From Adiantum capillus-veneris (Eukaryota > Streptophyta > Polypodiopsida > Polypodiales > Pteridaceae): a stretch of 64,000 nucleotides of DNA. Within the stretch, counting starts at the first letter, position 1. Every line of letters starts with the position of its first letter. The stretch is from positions 81,835,525 through 81,899,524 of the forward strand of contig CM043958.1 in NCBI GenBank assembly GCA_014529385.2, given 5' to 3'. This document shows, piece after piece, positions 1-10,957 of the stretch. The position numbers and the translations under genes are program-made. The notes under the pieces were generated by a model that saw nothing but the letters and a program-made list of their open reading frames with translations, was not told the DNA's origin and ran no database searches.

Positions 1-1605
1 GGAATTTGCCTATTGAATTTGAGAGTAGCGGAATTTAATGAGAGTACTTTCAAGAAATGATTTTGTGAGCATAGTGGGTAGACATAATTGAAGATAGCAA
101 CATAATTATAGCAATTAGTTAACTTGGCATGGACAATACTTTTGCAAGAGAGAGAATTTAGAGAACATGACAACAGTTGAGGACCGGATTTATGTGGAGC
201 CGGTCCCCCCTCCAATAGGCATTTGTATTATGATTTCTCCTATAAAGAGAGACTTGTTACAATACATTCTTTGTGTTCCTTGTGACCTAGGTGAAGCAAT
301 GAAGATGGAAAGCTTCATGCATCACCAACATAACATAAACTTGAAGAAAGCTTTAACTATCCCAAGCCTCAGTCCCAAGACCTCAAACACCTTCGAAGGT
401 GGAGAGAGAGCTAGCAGGGAATGAGGGTAGGGAAGAGGAAGAAGAAACATTTCGTAGGAGAAAGAATTAGTTCCTCACTTATCATACTCTTGTTGCTAGC
501 ATACATAATAGAATAGTAATGAAGAAGAAGGAGATGGCAAGCTTAAGCATTGAAGCATGGCTCTTGGTTGGATTTGCACTCCATAGCCAAGAGTGTTGGT
601 GTAGGCTCTCAACCTTTACTTGCTTGGAGAGGGAGCTCTTCCACTTTGCATAGCACACAATGAGAGTGCTTGTGAGTGTGTGTGGGTGAGTTTACCCCCT
701 AAGCACCCCCCTAGCTTGCTTGGGTCGACCCCCCCTTGTAGCTCATGCTTGAAGCTCATTGGACCCCTCCAGGCCTAGCCAATCACAAGCAGAAGCCATT
801 ACAAGCAACAGGGATAGCCTTGGGACAAGTTTCCCCCTTTCCCCTTTGAGAGAGAGGACTTGATAAATTCAAAAACAATTAGATAATTCAAGTAATTTAT
901 CATTGGACCCCTTTGAAGCCTAGCCAATAGGCTTCAAGCAACACATGAAGGTAACATGGGTAGGGACCTGACATGTGTCCTTGCTGCCTCTTCAAGCTGG
1001 GGCTTCCCTTGTGAGTGTGAGTGTGTGTGTGCTCTCTAATCCCTAGGAAAAGGGCTCGCCCCCCCTCTTGTAGGGATGCTTTTGACTTTAGGAGCTCAAC
1101 CACCTTAGTCATCAAGCATGACAAAGCCTTGGACTAGGGGGTATTCCCACATGCATCTCAGGCAAGCATGTCAAGGCACCTCAAGCACCTTAATCAAGCG
1201 GCAAGTCAAGCACCTCAAGCATGGAGTAATTCAAGCACATCAAGCACCTTAATCAAGCACCTCAAGCAGGAAAAACACCTCAAGCACGACAAGCACCTCA
1301 AGCAGGACAAACACCTCGAGCTTGGGCCGGGTTCCCACCTCAAGCTCAGCCCTAGCTTACCTAAGGTCAAAGGACTTTTACACACATTATTGGAGGTCTT
1401 CAATGAAGCTAACCCTAAGGTCTTATGCTCCATTGGTTAGCCTTGCTCTTGATAGACCATCTCCCATTTCGGCCCCTTTACTATTGGCCCCGTGTTGAGA
1501 TAGATCTATAAGCACATATCTATATCTTAACACTTGTTCCCCATTAAGTGATCAATTTAATATGAGAAAATCATTTGGGTTGGTTAGATATTAGATTTTA
1601 TGACA
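1..1605 (-). mobile_element. LTR of gypsy family A, upstream partial copy
   Basis: Nearly complete LTR of the ~1.6-kb A family; the window opens a few bases inside it. It ends in TTTATGACA at 1605, followed by the reverse-complemented polypurine tract TTACCTCTCTCTTG, so the element reads leftwards. It is near-identical to the LTRs at 3653-5246, 10958-12581 and 46375-55842. Distinctive bases (GTGTGTGTGTGCTCTCTAATC, CACATGCATCTCAGG) are shared specifically with the LTR at 54230-55842, supporting common descent of these two copies. The LTR contains a GGACCGG/CCGGTCC stem-loop near 179-206, the 14-bp palindrome CACCTTCGAAGGTG at 388-401 and a CACCTCAAG minisatellite at about 1166-1350. Confidence 0.9.
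1166..1350. repeat. CACCTCAAG minisatellite inside LTR A
   Basis: Irregular tandem repeats built on the core CACCTCAAGCA(C/G), interspersed with CTTAATCAAG and GGACAAA, occupy about 185 bp of every A-type LTR (for example 4815-4945, 12136-12300, 47550-47710). In the element's sense direction this lies in the 5' part of the LTR. It makes overlapping open frames on both strands that look protein-like but merely translate the repeat. Confidence 0.75.
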
Positions 1606-1884
1606 TTACCTCTCTCTTGAAATCATAGTCGTCCTCGACTATGAGGTAGAAGAGATAAAGGCTTAGTCATTAGTCAATCGTACTTAGCGGGTAGAGGATC
1701 CCTTTTTGACCCTACGACATCTTTCCAAGATGGATGACTAATCCATTTGGTGCTTGGGAGACATAGCTGCCGCAAGCATGTCTGCTCTTTAGTCCATTTC
1801 ATTCTCCCAAAGTAGAGTGACAAATTCTACTTGGTGTTTGAGAGACGTCGTCATCACAAACATGATTGTAAGCATGCATACTAG
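1606..1884 (-). mobile_element. A-element 3' UTR fragment
   Basis: About 280 bp matching the sequence between LTR and pol of A1 (5247-5527). It begins with the polypurine tract next to the LTR and ends at GCATGCATACTAG, where insert X interrupts it. No coding potential. The same segment lies at 55843-56121 and, with an added 68-bp duplication, forms the spacer of the LTR array. Confidence 0.8.
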
Positions 1885-2143
1885 TGAGGCGGTCTGGGGC
1901 GGGCAACAAGAAGAGCAACCTCTAGACACCCTTCAAGGCTCCCGTGCTGCTCAATGGGGCTGGGGCACAACACAACACAAACCAAAAAAACAAACCCCCA
2001 GCCAAATCCCAACTACACAAGGGGCACCACCTAGTTTAAGAGCGAACTAGGACGCAAAAGAGGAGAATCGTTAGAGCAACCCACAAACAGGCAAGGAATT
2101 TACACTAACCCTAATACCAATGGAACACTCTCACACACTAAAA

Positions 2144-2215
<72 letters not shown>

Positions 2216-3652
2216 TGCTCGGGCTGCTTTGAAGTGTATCGTTAATGATCAAGCAAACATAAATATATATATGTAAGAAAGAGAGAGAAGGGGGAAGGGG
2301 GTGCTTGTTGCACTAATGCCTTCTTACAAATCTGTCATGACCAATCAAGGTGAGATTAGTATTTGTTCAACATAGCCTGAGTACATTACACCACAACACA
2401 TCACAAGAAAAAAGCCACCCCAATCACTGTCTTAAGGCCAGGGGAGTCCTCTCCACCCTGTCGCCCTCTTACAGCATGTGGGATTTATGGATAAATTGAT
2501 AACAATACCCGGAGACAAGCTATCAAGAACTTAAATAAAACACCAAGACACTTACACATCATTATTGTCCATGACTTCACGTTGGAAGGGAGACAAGGTA
2601 TCCATGCTTAGTCCAAATTCACCCTCCTTGATTCAGCAAATGTTGGGCTTACACTAGTAGGAGAAATGATAGATTTCCTACCCTCAATTTAATGATCACT
2701 CTCTCTTACAATGGCATAGAGTTCCCTTGCTAATCACCCCTAATCCAACACATACATATGCCTAATGCCAATGAGATTCCACTCAAGAGCTCCTTCTCAA
2801 GAGGTTGAGCTTGGCTTCTCAAGCTATAGCATAGTGCTCTTTCTTCTCCCCCCTTTTTTGTGCTAGCTACACCCTCCTTTTATAGCAATTTTGAAGGCTA
2901 GGGTTACTCCTCTAACCATGGTTGGGTTAGATTTTCAGCAATTTATCTAATTTCTTTTGCTTGGAATTATCAAGAAGTTGGTGGGGAAAGAGAGAGGAGA
3001 GAAATGGAGGTGATAGGACTTTTCATAGTGGGTTAGTGTTAGTAGAGTTAGTATTAATTTACAAATGGAATTGGATATTTACAATGGGAGTATCCATGTA
3101 GGATACAAATAAGGAAGAAAAACTCTTAAGAGGTAAGAAAAGGTGGATTTCTTACAAGGTTGATGCTCCAAGTGTCTTGAGTAGGGCCAATTTTGATGCT
3201 TGTTGACGGTCCACTAGCTTTGACGGTACATTTTTTCTCCACTCTTGACCTTCCTTGAGAGACAAGGTAATTGAATCTGAGTAATCAACCACCATGATGC
3301 TGTCTTTTAAGAGAAGAGGCTGAATTTTGTGGTTTTTTTGATAGATATGGGTAATTTGGAGGAGGAAAAATGAGACTAGGTGGTCAATTTTGGAATGGAA
3401 TTGTGTGTGGGAGGTATGAGTTCACCATGGTTTCTCTTATTCTTCAAGGTTGAGGAGAAGGTGAGTAGGGTGCAGAGAGGAGTGGTGAGAGAGGTGGGGA
3501 TGATGAGTGGAGAAGTGTGTGTGAAAGAGGAAAATGATAAAGTGGAAGAGAGAGTGTGGCTGCATAGCATGGGAAAACTGGGATCCACTAATAAAATCAT
3601 AGCTCACAGCTCGTAGCTCAAAAAAATATGAAAAAATTTGAGGCTCGTAGCT
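1885..3652. mobile_element. Insert X, truncated copy
   Basis: Sequence begins TGAGGCGGTC directly after CTAG inside the A 3' UTR. It matches 56122-57905 with only a few substitutions per kb plus a GA-tract length difference. Homology stops at about 3643 (ATTTGAGG); nine bases (CTCGTAGCT) then precede the TGTAATGG start of the next A LTR. The 58.8-kb end of the full copy is missing. There is no transposase, reverse transcriptase or helicase frame: the open frames at 3376-3616 lie on both strands of purine-rich DNA and are not convincing. Class of element unknown. Confidence 0.6.
2147..2212. repeat. (GA)33 microsatellite
   Basis: Uninterrupted GA dinucleotide tract of 66 bp inside insert X. 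The homologous tract in the second copy at 56384-56473 is 90 bp, so the tract has changed length since duplication. Confidence 0.97.
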
Positions 3653-5246
3653 TGTAATGGAATTTGCCTATTCAATTTGAGAGTAGCGGAATTTAATGAG
3701 AGTACTTTCAAGAAATGATTTTGTGAGCATAGTGGGTAGACATAATTGAAGATAGCAACATAATTATAGCAATTAGTTAACTTGGCATGGACAATACTTT
3801 TGCAAGAGAGAGAATTTAGAGAACATGACAACAGTTGAGGACCGGCTTTATGTGGAGCCGGTCCCCCCTCCAATAGGCATTTGTATTATGATTTCTCCCA
3901 TAAAGAGAGACTTGTTACAATACATTCTTTGTGTTCCTTGTGACCTAGGTGAAGCAATGAAGATGGAAAGCTTCATGCATCACCAACATAACATAAACTT
4001 GAAGAAAGCTTTAACTATCCCAAGCCTCAGCCCCAAGACCTCAAACACCTTTGAAGGTGGAGAGAGAGCTAGCAGGGAATGAGGGTAGGGAAGAGGAAGA
4101 AGAAACATTTCGTAGGAGAAAGAATTAGTTCCTCACTTATCATACTCTTGTTGCTAGCATACATAATAGCATAGTAATGAAGAAGAAGGAGATGGCAAGC
4201 TTAAGCATTGAAGCATGGCTCTTGGTTGGATTTGCACTCCATAGCCAAGAGTGTTGGTGTAGGCTCTCAACCTTTACTTGCTTGGAGAGGGAGCTCTTCC
4301 ACTTTGCATAGCACACAATGAGAGTGCTTGTGAGTGTGTGTGGGTGAGTTTACCCCCCTAGCTTGCTTGGGTCGACCCCCCCTTGTAGCTCATGCTTGAA
4401 GCTCATTGGACCCCTCCAGGCCTAGCCAATCACAAGCAGAAGCCATTACAAGCAACAGGGATAGCCTTGGGACAAGTGTCCCCCTTTCCCCTTTGAGAGA
4501 GAGGACTTGATAAATTCAAAAACAATTAGATAATTCAAGTAATTTATCATTGGACCCCATTGAAGCCTAGCCAATAGGCTTCAAGCAACACATGAAGGTA
4601 ACATGGGTAGGGACCTGACATGTGTCCTTGCTGCCTCTTCAAGCTGGGGCTTCCCTTGTGAGTGTGAGTGTGTGTTCTCTCTGTAATCCCTAGGAAAAGG
4701 GCTCGCCCCCCCTCTTGTAGGGATGCTTTTGACTTTAGGAGCTCAAGCACCTTAGACATCAAGCATGACAAAGCACTTGGACTAGGGGGTATTCCCACAA
4801 GCATCTCAGGCAAGCATGTCAAGGCACCTCAAGCACTTTAATCAAGCGGCAAGTCAAGCACCTCAAGCACCTTAATCAAGCACCTCAAGTAGGAAAAACA
4901 CCTCAAGCACGACAAGCACCTCAAGCAGGACAAACACATCGAGCTTGGGCCGGGTTCCCACCTCAAGCTCAGCCCTAGCTTACCTTACCTAAGGTCAAAG
5001 GACTTTTACACACATTATTGGAGGTCTTCAATGAAGCTAACCCTAAGGTCTTATGCTCCATTGGTTAGCCTTGCTCTTGATAGACCATCTCCCATTTGGG
5101 CCCCTTTACTATTGGCCCCGTGTTGAGATAGATCTATAAGCACATATCTATATCTTAACACTTGTTCCCGTTTATTCTCCCACATTAAGTGATCAATTTA
5201 ATATGAGAAAATCATTTGGGTTGGTTAGATATTAGATTTTATGACA
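3653..5246 (-). repeat. 3' LTR of A1
   Basis: 1594 bp, TGTAATGG to TTATGACA on the plus strand (TGTCATAA to CATTACA in sense). Slightly shorter than the 5' LTR (1624 bp), mainly through loss of minisatellite units near 4860-4900 and of AAGCACCC near 4350. The stem-loop at about 3840-3865 is extended here to nine pairs because one arm reads GGACCGGCT. Confidence 0.93.
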
Positions 5247-5260
5247 TTACCTCTCTCTTG
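5247..5260 (-). promoter_or_regulatory. Polypurine tract of A1
   Basis: TTACCTCTCTCTTG on the plus strand, i.e. CAAGAGAGAGGTAA in sense, directly adjoining the 3' LTR. This is the expected position of the plus-strand DNA primer. The same motif is retained beside the A-type LTRs in the array. Confidence 0.75.
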
Positions 5261-5606
5261 AAATCATAGTCGTCCTCGACTATGAGGTAGAAGAGATAAA
5301 GGCTTAGTCATTAGTAAATCGTACTTAGCGGGTAGAGGATCCCTTTTTTACCCTACGACATCTTTCCAAGATGGATGACTAATCCATTTGGTGCTTGGGA
5401 GACATAGCTGCTCCAAGCATGTCTACTCTTTAGTCCATTTCATTCTCCCAAAGTAGAGTGACAAATTCTACTTGGTGTTTGAGAGACGTCGTCATCACAA
5501 ACATGATTCTAAGCATGCATACTAGTTAAATTTGTGCACAATTAAAAAGAGGATTAGTCTTATAAGACAAAAACATGAGTCATTTAAAAGAGAGTTGTAC
5601 ATTTGC
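5261..5606 (-). other. A1 3' UTR
   Basis: Non-coding stretch between the pol stop and the polypurine tract. It contains the CATACTAGTTAAATTT site into which insert X integrated in other A copies, showing the empty state of that target. Confidence 0.7.
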
Positions 5607-6388
5607 TTACTCTAATGTAGCATTGTAAGCATTGACAAGGTTCATACTATCCTTAAGTTGTACTCCTTGCATCCATTTAGCATCTTCAAAAGGATAATTT
5701 TTGAACTTAATAAGATACCGTCGGATTATCTGACCATGTCGTAGTACCTTGTCTTCATGCCGAAAGACAGCTTCGGGTTGTAGCACCTCTTCTTGGTCTT
5801 CAATTTCGGGAGGATCTTCAATAATTGGTTCAATTGGTGGGTCTCCTTTGTAGGGCTTAAGTAGGCTTACATGAAAGGCATTGTGTATAAGCCAATGGTT
5901 GGGCAACTTGAGTTGATAAGCCGTCTCATTGATAGGCTTCAAGATTTGGAAAGGACCATAGTATCTTTTTGCTAGTTTAGCATAATACTTTTGATGGCCC
6001 GTAGGATTTTTGCCCGTCGTTTGCCTTAATCGAGCCTTAGGAAACTTGAGTAAGACCCAATCATTTTCGTTGAACATTAAGGCTCTTCTGTGCTTATCAA
6101 CAGCAGCTTTTTGCCTTTGTTGAGAGACGGCTATAGCCTCCCTAATCTTTTGAAAAGATTCTTGTAGGTCACGGCTATATTCATCGGCGGCGAAGATCTT
6201 CCCATGTACTTTGAGTAGCAAGGGACTTTTAGGTCTTCCCTCTATGATCTCGAAAGGTGCTTTCCCGGTAGAAGTATGGACAATATTATTGTAGGCATAC
6301 TCTACTAGAGGTAAATACTTTTCCCATTGTGAGCGTTGATCTACTTCGGTAACATAAGTCTTGAGTAGATCGAGTATCGTAAGATTGG
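5607..6388 (-). pseudogene. pol: A1 integrase C-terminus and chromodomain-like end
   Basis: Continuation of gag-pol after the frameshift near 6421. The open part (6221-5607, 204 aa) matches the end of the B1 and A2 polyproteins. It holds the integrase C-terminal region with NDWVLLKFPKARLRQT, then GPFQILKPINETAYQLKLP and FHVSLLKPYKGD, and ends with RRYLIKFKNYPFEDAKW, which fits the chromodomain-like tail of plant chromoviruses (established for the class; assignment here by motif reading). Such tails direct integration to particular chromatin. The part at 6222-6388 carries the integrase segment around the third catalytic residue (DGQSE). No independent start is expected; the fragment is separated only by the insertion mutation. 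Confidence 0.85.
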
Positions 6389-6439
6389 CTATCTCACTTT
6401 GGCCATCCGTTTGTGGGTGAGATAGCCAATCTTACGATA
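6375..6439. repeat. Perfect 23-bp inverted repeat in A1 integrase
   Basis: Arm 6375-6397 is exactly complementary to arm 6417-6439, with a 19-bp loop. The A2 copy (around 59712-59760) and B1 lack the second arm: they read GGGTGATAGGCCG or equivalent, while A1 carries 17 extra bases there. The insertion is therefore a reverse-complement copy of the sequence just upstream, and it shifts the integrase frame. Confidence 0.95.
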
Positions 6440-9400
6440 GGCCGAAGAGAAATTCAATCTTGTTCCTAGATTTTCAAAGAGACCTTTCCAGAAATTACTG
6501 GTCATTCTAGGATCTCTATCTGACACGATGGATGTGGGTAATCCATGGTGCTTGAAAATCTGAGATATGAAGAGAGTTGCCATTTGATGTGCCTTAATAG
6601 TCTTTTTGACAGGAATAAAATGTGCTTGCTTGCTAAACCTGTGGACTATTGTCCATATTCCTGTATTCCCATGGATAGACTTGGGTAATCCAAAGATGAA
6701 ATCCATGGATATACTCTCCCATGGTGAATTTGGAATAGGCAATGGCTGGAGTAATCCAGGTTGCTTCCCTCTATCATACTTGGTCTTTTGGCATACTACA
6801 CATTTTGAAACATACTCTTGTATGTCCACTTTCAGGGTAGGCCAATAGAAATACGTCTCTACTCCTCGGAGAGTAGGTTGAATACCTCTATGCCCTGCAT
6901 ATGGAGGAGCATGGGATTCATACATAACCTTCTCATGAAGGGAATGGGTAACACATAGCCTATTTCCGTGGAGAAGATAACCATCCTGCAAGGTGAATGG
7001 TTCCTCTTTCTTCCCCAAAGCAAGGGCTGACATTATGTCTCTAAAGTCAGGGTCAGTAGCATACTCATCTATCATAGAGGATAGATCATTGTGAGTAGCT
7101 ATAGACACCACATTAACTTTTGGTCGTCGTGAAAGTGCATCGGCAACTTGATTGTGCTTACCAGCTATGTGAGCAATATGGAAATTAAATTGCGAAAGAA
7201 AATTTGCCCACCTCATTTGTTTGTCGGAAAGCTTGGTTTGCGTCATGAAATACTTGAGACTTTGGTGGTCGGTTCGTAGGATAAATGGAGTCCCCAATAG
7301 GTAGTGCTTCCATGTGTCTAGGGCATGTAGAACAGCTAAAAGCTCTTTCTCATAAATGCCCAAGATTCGTTCATCACTATTGAGCCTTCGGCTCTCATAT
7401 GCTATGGCATGCCCTTCTTGAAGCAAAACCGCTCCAAGGCAATCACCACACGCATCACATTGGACCTCAAATGGCTTTGAGAGATCCGGAAGCACGAGGA
7501 CTGGTTGGGAAGTAAGCTTCTCTTTGAGTTTTTCAAAAGCATTTTGCTCCTTAGCAGTCCATACAAACTTAACGTTCTTCTTTGTTAAGTCGTGTAGTGG
7601 TCCTGCTACTTGAGAGAATTTTGCTATGAAGCGTCTATAGTATGCACACATACCAATAAAGCTTCTTAGCTCATGTAAATTCCTTGGGTTAGGCCATGAT
7701 TTTATTACCTCTAACTTTGATGGATCCATACGAATACCATCGTGAGAGAATTTTGCTATGAAGCGTCTATAGTATGCACACATACCAATAAAGCTTCTTA
7801 GCTCATGTAGATTCCTTGGGTTAGGCCATGATTTTATTACCTCTAACTTTGATGGATCCATACGAATACCATCGTGAGAGATAATATGACCTAGATATTG
7901 AATCTCTTGAAGGAAGAATTCACTTTTCTTTTGGTTGAGGAAAAGTTTGTTCTCCCTCAAGGCTTGAAAAATCACTTGGAGATGTTGCTTATGTTCCTCC
8001 AAAGACTTGGAGTAGATGATGATATCATCAAAGAACACCCTAGTGAATTTACGATATGGTCTAAAAATTTTCTCCATGAGACGATTGAAAGTAGCTGGTG
8101 CATTAGTCAAGCCAAAAGGCATGACTAGATATTTATAAAGACCAAATGTTTTGCGAAACGCGGTCTTTCGGATATCTTCATCCACTATCCTTATTTGATG
8201 ATAGCCACTCTTAAGGTCAATCCTACTGAAGTAGGTAGAGCCTTGTAGCTTATCAAACAGATCTTCTACCCGAGGCACGGGAAATCTGTTTTTGATAGTG
8301 ATATGGTTTAGTGCTCGATAGTCCACACACATACGGTATGTACCATCTTTCTTTTGCACTAAAAGGACTGGAGAACAAAAGGGAGAGGAACTAGGCCTCA
8401 CCATCCCTTTGTCTACCAATTCCTGTACTTGCCTCATAATCTCCTCTTGTTGAGCTTGTGAGACTCGATAAGGAGGTTTGTTAGGCGGTGAGCTTCCTGG
8501 AAGGAGCTCAACACGATGGTCATCATCCCCTCGTTTTGGAGGTAGGTCCATAGGGATATCATCGATGAACACATCTCGGAATCCTTTTAGAAAAGTAGAC
8601 AAGTCTAACTCTTCTTGATTCCTATCATTTTCATTTGATGAAACATTATTAGCTTTTAGAGACTCTTTGACATAAATCATGTACGCAGAAACTGAGCTCT
8701 TCATTGATTTATCAAAAGAAAGAGGATTTACAAGTGGAATAGTGCGACCACGCTCACTAGCATCTATATACATGTTCTTTCCCCTGTAGGTGAAGTAAAT
8801 TCTCCTTTCAGGGAACTTCATGTTGGCAGCCATGCGATCAAACCATGGTGCCCCTAGGATAACATCCTGATGTTGGAGAGGAGAGATGAAGAAGTCTTCT
8901 TTGTCGACATAGCTTTGGACATGAAGCCTCAACTTCCCAATCAAGGGAGTAACGGAGGCTTGTTGTCCCTTGAAAGCTGCATCAGCTGTTACTATATCTC
9001 CCATCTCAAAAGCTTGAATGCCCAACTTGGTGGCCAACTCTATTGATATGAAGTTGAGAGTAGAGCCAGGGTCAAACAAGATGAAGGCATCATGCTCTCT
9101 TACCTTTCCCCAAGCATAGGAGAGTGATGATCCTTTGCAATGAGCATCCTCTTTTGGAGCTTCGATGGTGGAAGCCCTAGGAGTCTCACTGCGAGTACTC
9201 TTCTTGGGGCAAGAACGATAGCCATGTCCTTGCTCCCCACACTTGAAACATTTATGGTCCTTGCGAAAAGCTTCAAGCTCTTCAGGAGAGAGTTTGTTTT
9301 TACCTTTGTAAACTCCCTTCTCCTTGGACCGATTGTTGTTGTTGTTGTTGTTGTTGGAAGTGCCTTGGGAATTACTTTGAGCATTGGATTTCCCCTTTGC

Positions 9401-10204
9401 ATCATTTTTATCTTTGTTTTCCATGGGCTTGACATTACGTCTAGCCCCTTGATGGAAATTGATGCGTGAGGCAACCATGGTGTGGTGGATTACTTCGGTA
9501 ATAGTACCGGGCCGTTGAGAGTTGATATATTCGGCCATCTCTTCAGGTAATCCCGCAAAGAATTGTTGTCTTTGTTCAGCAAAGTCTATCTTTTGAAAGA
9601 CAGTAGCTTTGAGATGTAAATCCCAAAACTTGTCTACATACTTGTTGATAGACTCATGAGAGAGAAGCTTCAAGCCGCGCCATTCGGTAAGAACTTTATC
9701 TTTAGTATCACTTGGAAGAAATTGCTTCATGATGGAAACTCGTAGAGTTTTCCCTGTCTTTGGGGCTTCTCCATTGCCACGAAGGCTAGCCCACCATTGA
9801 CGAGCTGATTTTTGGAAGTGCATAGCTACATGGCGTAGCTTGGAGGACTTTGTGAAGCCCTCGTCCCCAAAGGCCGCATCAAATTGCTGGATGAAGGCCA
9901 ACACTTTGTCGGTAGCACCAAAGGTGCCATCGTAGGTGAGAAAAGAGATACTCTTTCCTCCCTCCTTGAACTTCTTTAGCTTTTGTGACCTTCGCCATAC
10001 AGTAAATGATTTGCGATGTCCTCCCTTTTTGTATTCTCTAGGAGAATAGCCATAACTTTCATCGGAAGAGGAGGAAGGTGAAGAAGAAGGAGAAGAGGGT
10101 GACCTCTTCCTAGCCCTTTTCTTCCTTTGTTTCCTCTCTTGCCTTTCAGAGTGATGAGGAGAAGGACTATAGGTTTCTCTTTTCCTCTTGGGAGGAGTAG
10201 GCAA
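6389..10204 (-). pseudogene. gag-pol: A1 gag-protease-RT-RNase H-integrase
   Basis: Open frame of 1271 aa. Basic, Ser/Arg-rich gag N-terminus (residues 1-65); gag core with FLTYDGTFGATDKVLAFIQQ; CCHC zinc knuckle CFKCGEQGHGYRSC near 317; aspartic protease motif FDPGSTLNF near 375; RT from about 583 with QKKDGTYRMCVDYRALN and catalytic FFDDII near 720; RNase H with DACGDCLGAVLLQ near 916; integrase HHCC zinc region about 1100-1140, first catalytic Asp in SMDFIFGLP near 1166, second in SDRDP near 1226. Gag and pol share one frame. Residues about 776-864 repeat a 44-aa RT segment twice. The last ~15 residues are out of frame because of the 17-bp insertion near 6421. Non-functional, but all domains are recognisable. 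Confidence 0.93.
7612..7875 (-). repeat. 132-bp tandem duplication in A1 RT
   Basis: 7612-7743 and 7744-7875 are the same 132 bp with one visible difference (CATGTAAATT versus CATGTAGATT). The unit is bounded by GAGAGA microhomology and encodes 44 aa (HDGIRMDPSKLEVIKSWPNP and on) in frame, so RT remains open. A2 and B1 have a single copy. Confidence 0.95.
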
Positions 10205-10543
10205 TCGTCTAGACCGCCGTCTTCATGGAGCCACATCTTCAGAAGAACTTAGATTGTCATTGCTTTCTTTCTCTTTGGATTCCTCCTCTCGAATGGGAGA
10301 GAGTCTTCTTTTGGGGGTCTCTTTAAGAGGCCTCCTAAGCTCTCTCCCCTCTGGGAGAGGAAGGGAAATTCCATAAGCACGAAGTTGTTGAGTAACTTCG
10401 GCTTGCAAAACAGGGTTGCCCATAGCTTGTTGCAACCTAGTGACGAGATAATTCACAAACATGGGAGCATCATCATTAGCACCTTCATGTGCAAAATCAA
10501 AGCTATCAATGTTCATTCTACTCTCTTGATTATTGTCAGCCAT
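10205..10543 (-). pseudogene. gag: A1 gag N-terminus
   Basis: Starts at MADNNQESRMNIDSFDF (ATG at 10543), the same start as the B1 gag (MADNSKES). The frame runs through RLQQAMGNP and ETPKRRLSPIREE, then meets a TGA right after EDVAP near 10221. B1 has CGA (Arg) at the homologous place, so this is a C-to-T transition. Reading past the stop leads directly into the 1271-aa frame. The open frame reaches back to 10585, but homology favours 10543. Confidence 0.88.
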
Positions 10544-10944
10544 GTTAACAAAATTTATGTTTATACTTAGTGTATGCTTTGGCAATACAAAACCTTAGTT
10601 GCCACTCCTCTTAGCCTTTGAAAATCGGCTCTTAAGTATCTACACCCACGGCTCAAAGTGGTTAATTATAGAGAGTAGAGGAGTAGGTCTAACATAGCAG
10701 AGTTGCCAAGGGCTAGCTCCTTTCGGACTTCTTATGGCTCAATAATGGTAAAGCCGTACGCAAGTCTAAAAAGACTCCATTATTAAGTCCAAAGCTCCCG
10801 AGGTGTGCACCATCCCCCACATAGTGGGCTTAACAAAACCGATATTAGATCCTAGTTCCACTTACTCTATTATAATTAACAACATCAACCATTTATAGGC
10901 TACTTAAGGACCTCTCTTCTTAAGCAAGAAAAGAGAAACCAAAT
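10544..10944 (-). other. A1 leader (5' UTR)
   Basis: About 400 bp between the primer-binding site and the gag start, with no coding signal; where packaging and translation signals of the genomic RNA would lie. Nothing specific is recognisable. Confidence 0.6.
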
Positions 10945-10956
10945 GCTCTGATACCA
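10945..10956 (-). promoter_or_regulatory. Primer-binding site of A1
   Basis: GCTCTGATACCA, in sense TGGTATCAGAGC, complementary to the 3' end of plant initiator tRNA-Met; two bases inside the 5' LTR. Confidence 0.93.
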
Positions 10957-10957
10957 A

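Noticed and set aside
167-424. 85-aa open frame found repeatedly in A LTRs (also 3825, 11130, 46547, 50475, 54403)
   Set aside because: It recurs only because the LTR does. It is antisense to the element, includes the stem-loop arms, and is broken by a one-base deletion in array units 2 and 4 without other effect.
1168-1440. Lys/His/Leu-rich 90-aa frame and its Cys/Leu-rich antisense partner
   Set aside because: Both translate the CACCTCAAG minisatellite; repeats with length divisible by three give open frames on both strands.
2108-2130. Possible primer-binding site (CTAATACCAATGG) in insert X
   Set aside because: Only partly matches GCTCTGATACCA, and no LTR boundary pair accompanies it.
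3376-3616. Overlapping 74-aa and 78-aa frames on opposite strands (also at 57637)
   Set aside because: Purine-rich low-complexity DNA, no motif, present twice only through duplication of insert X.
9064-9081. Unusual protease motif DPG instead of DSG/DTG in A and B
   Set aside because: DPG(A/S) loops are, to my knowledge, common in plant gypsy proteases, so this is not evidence of inactivation or novelty.
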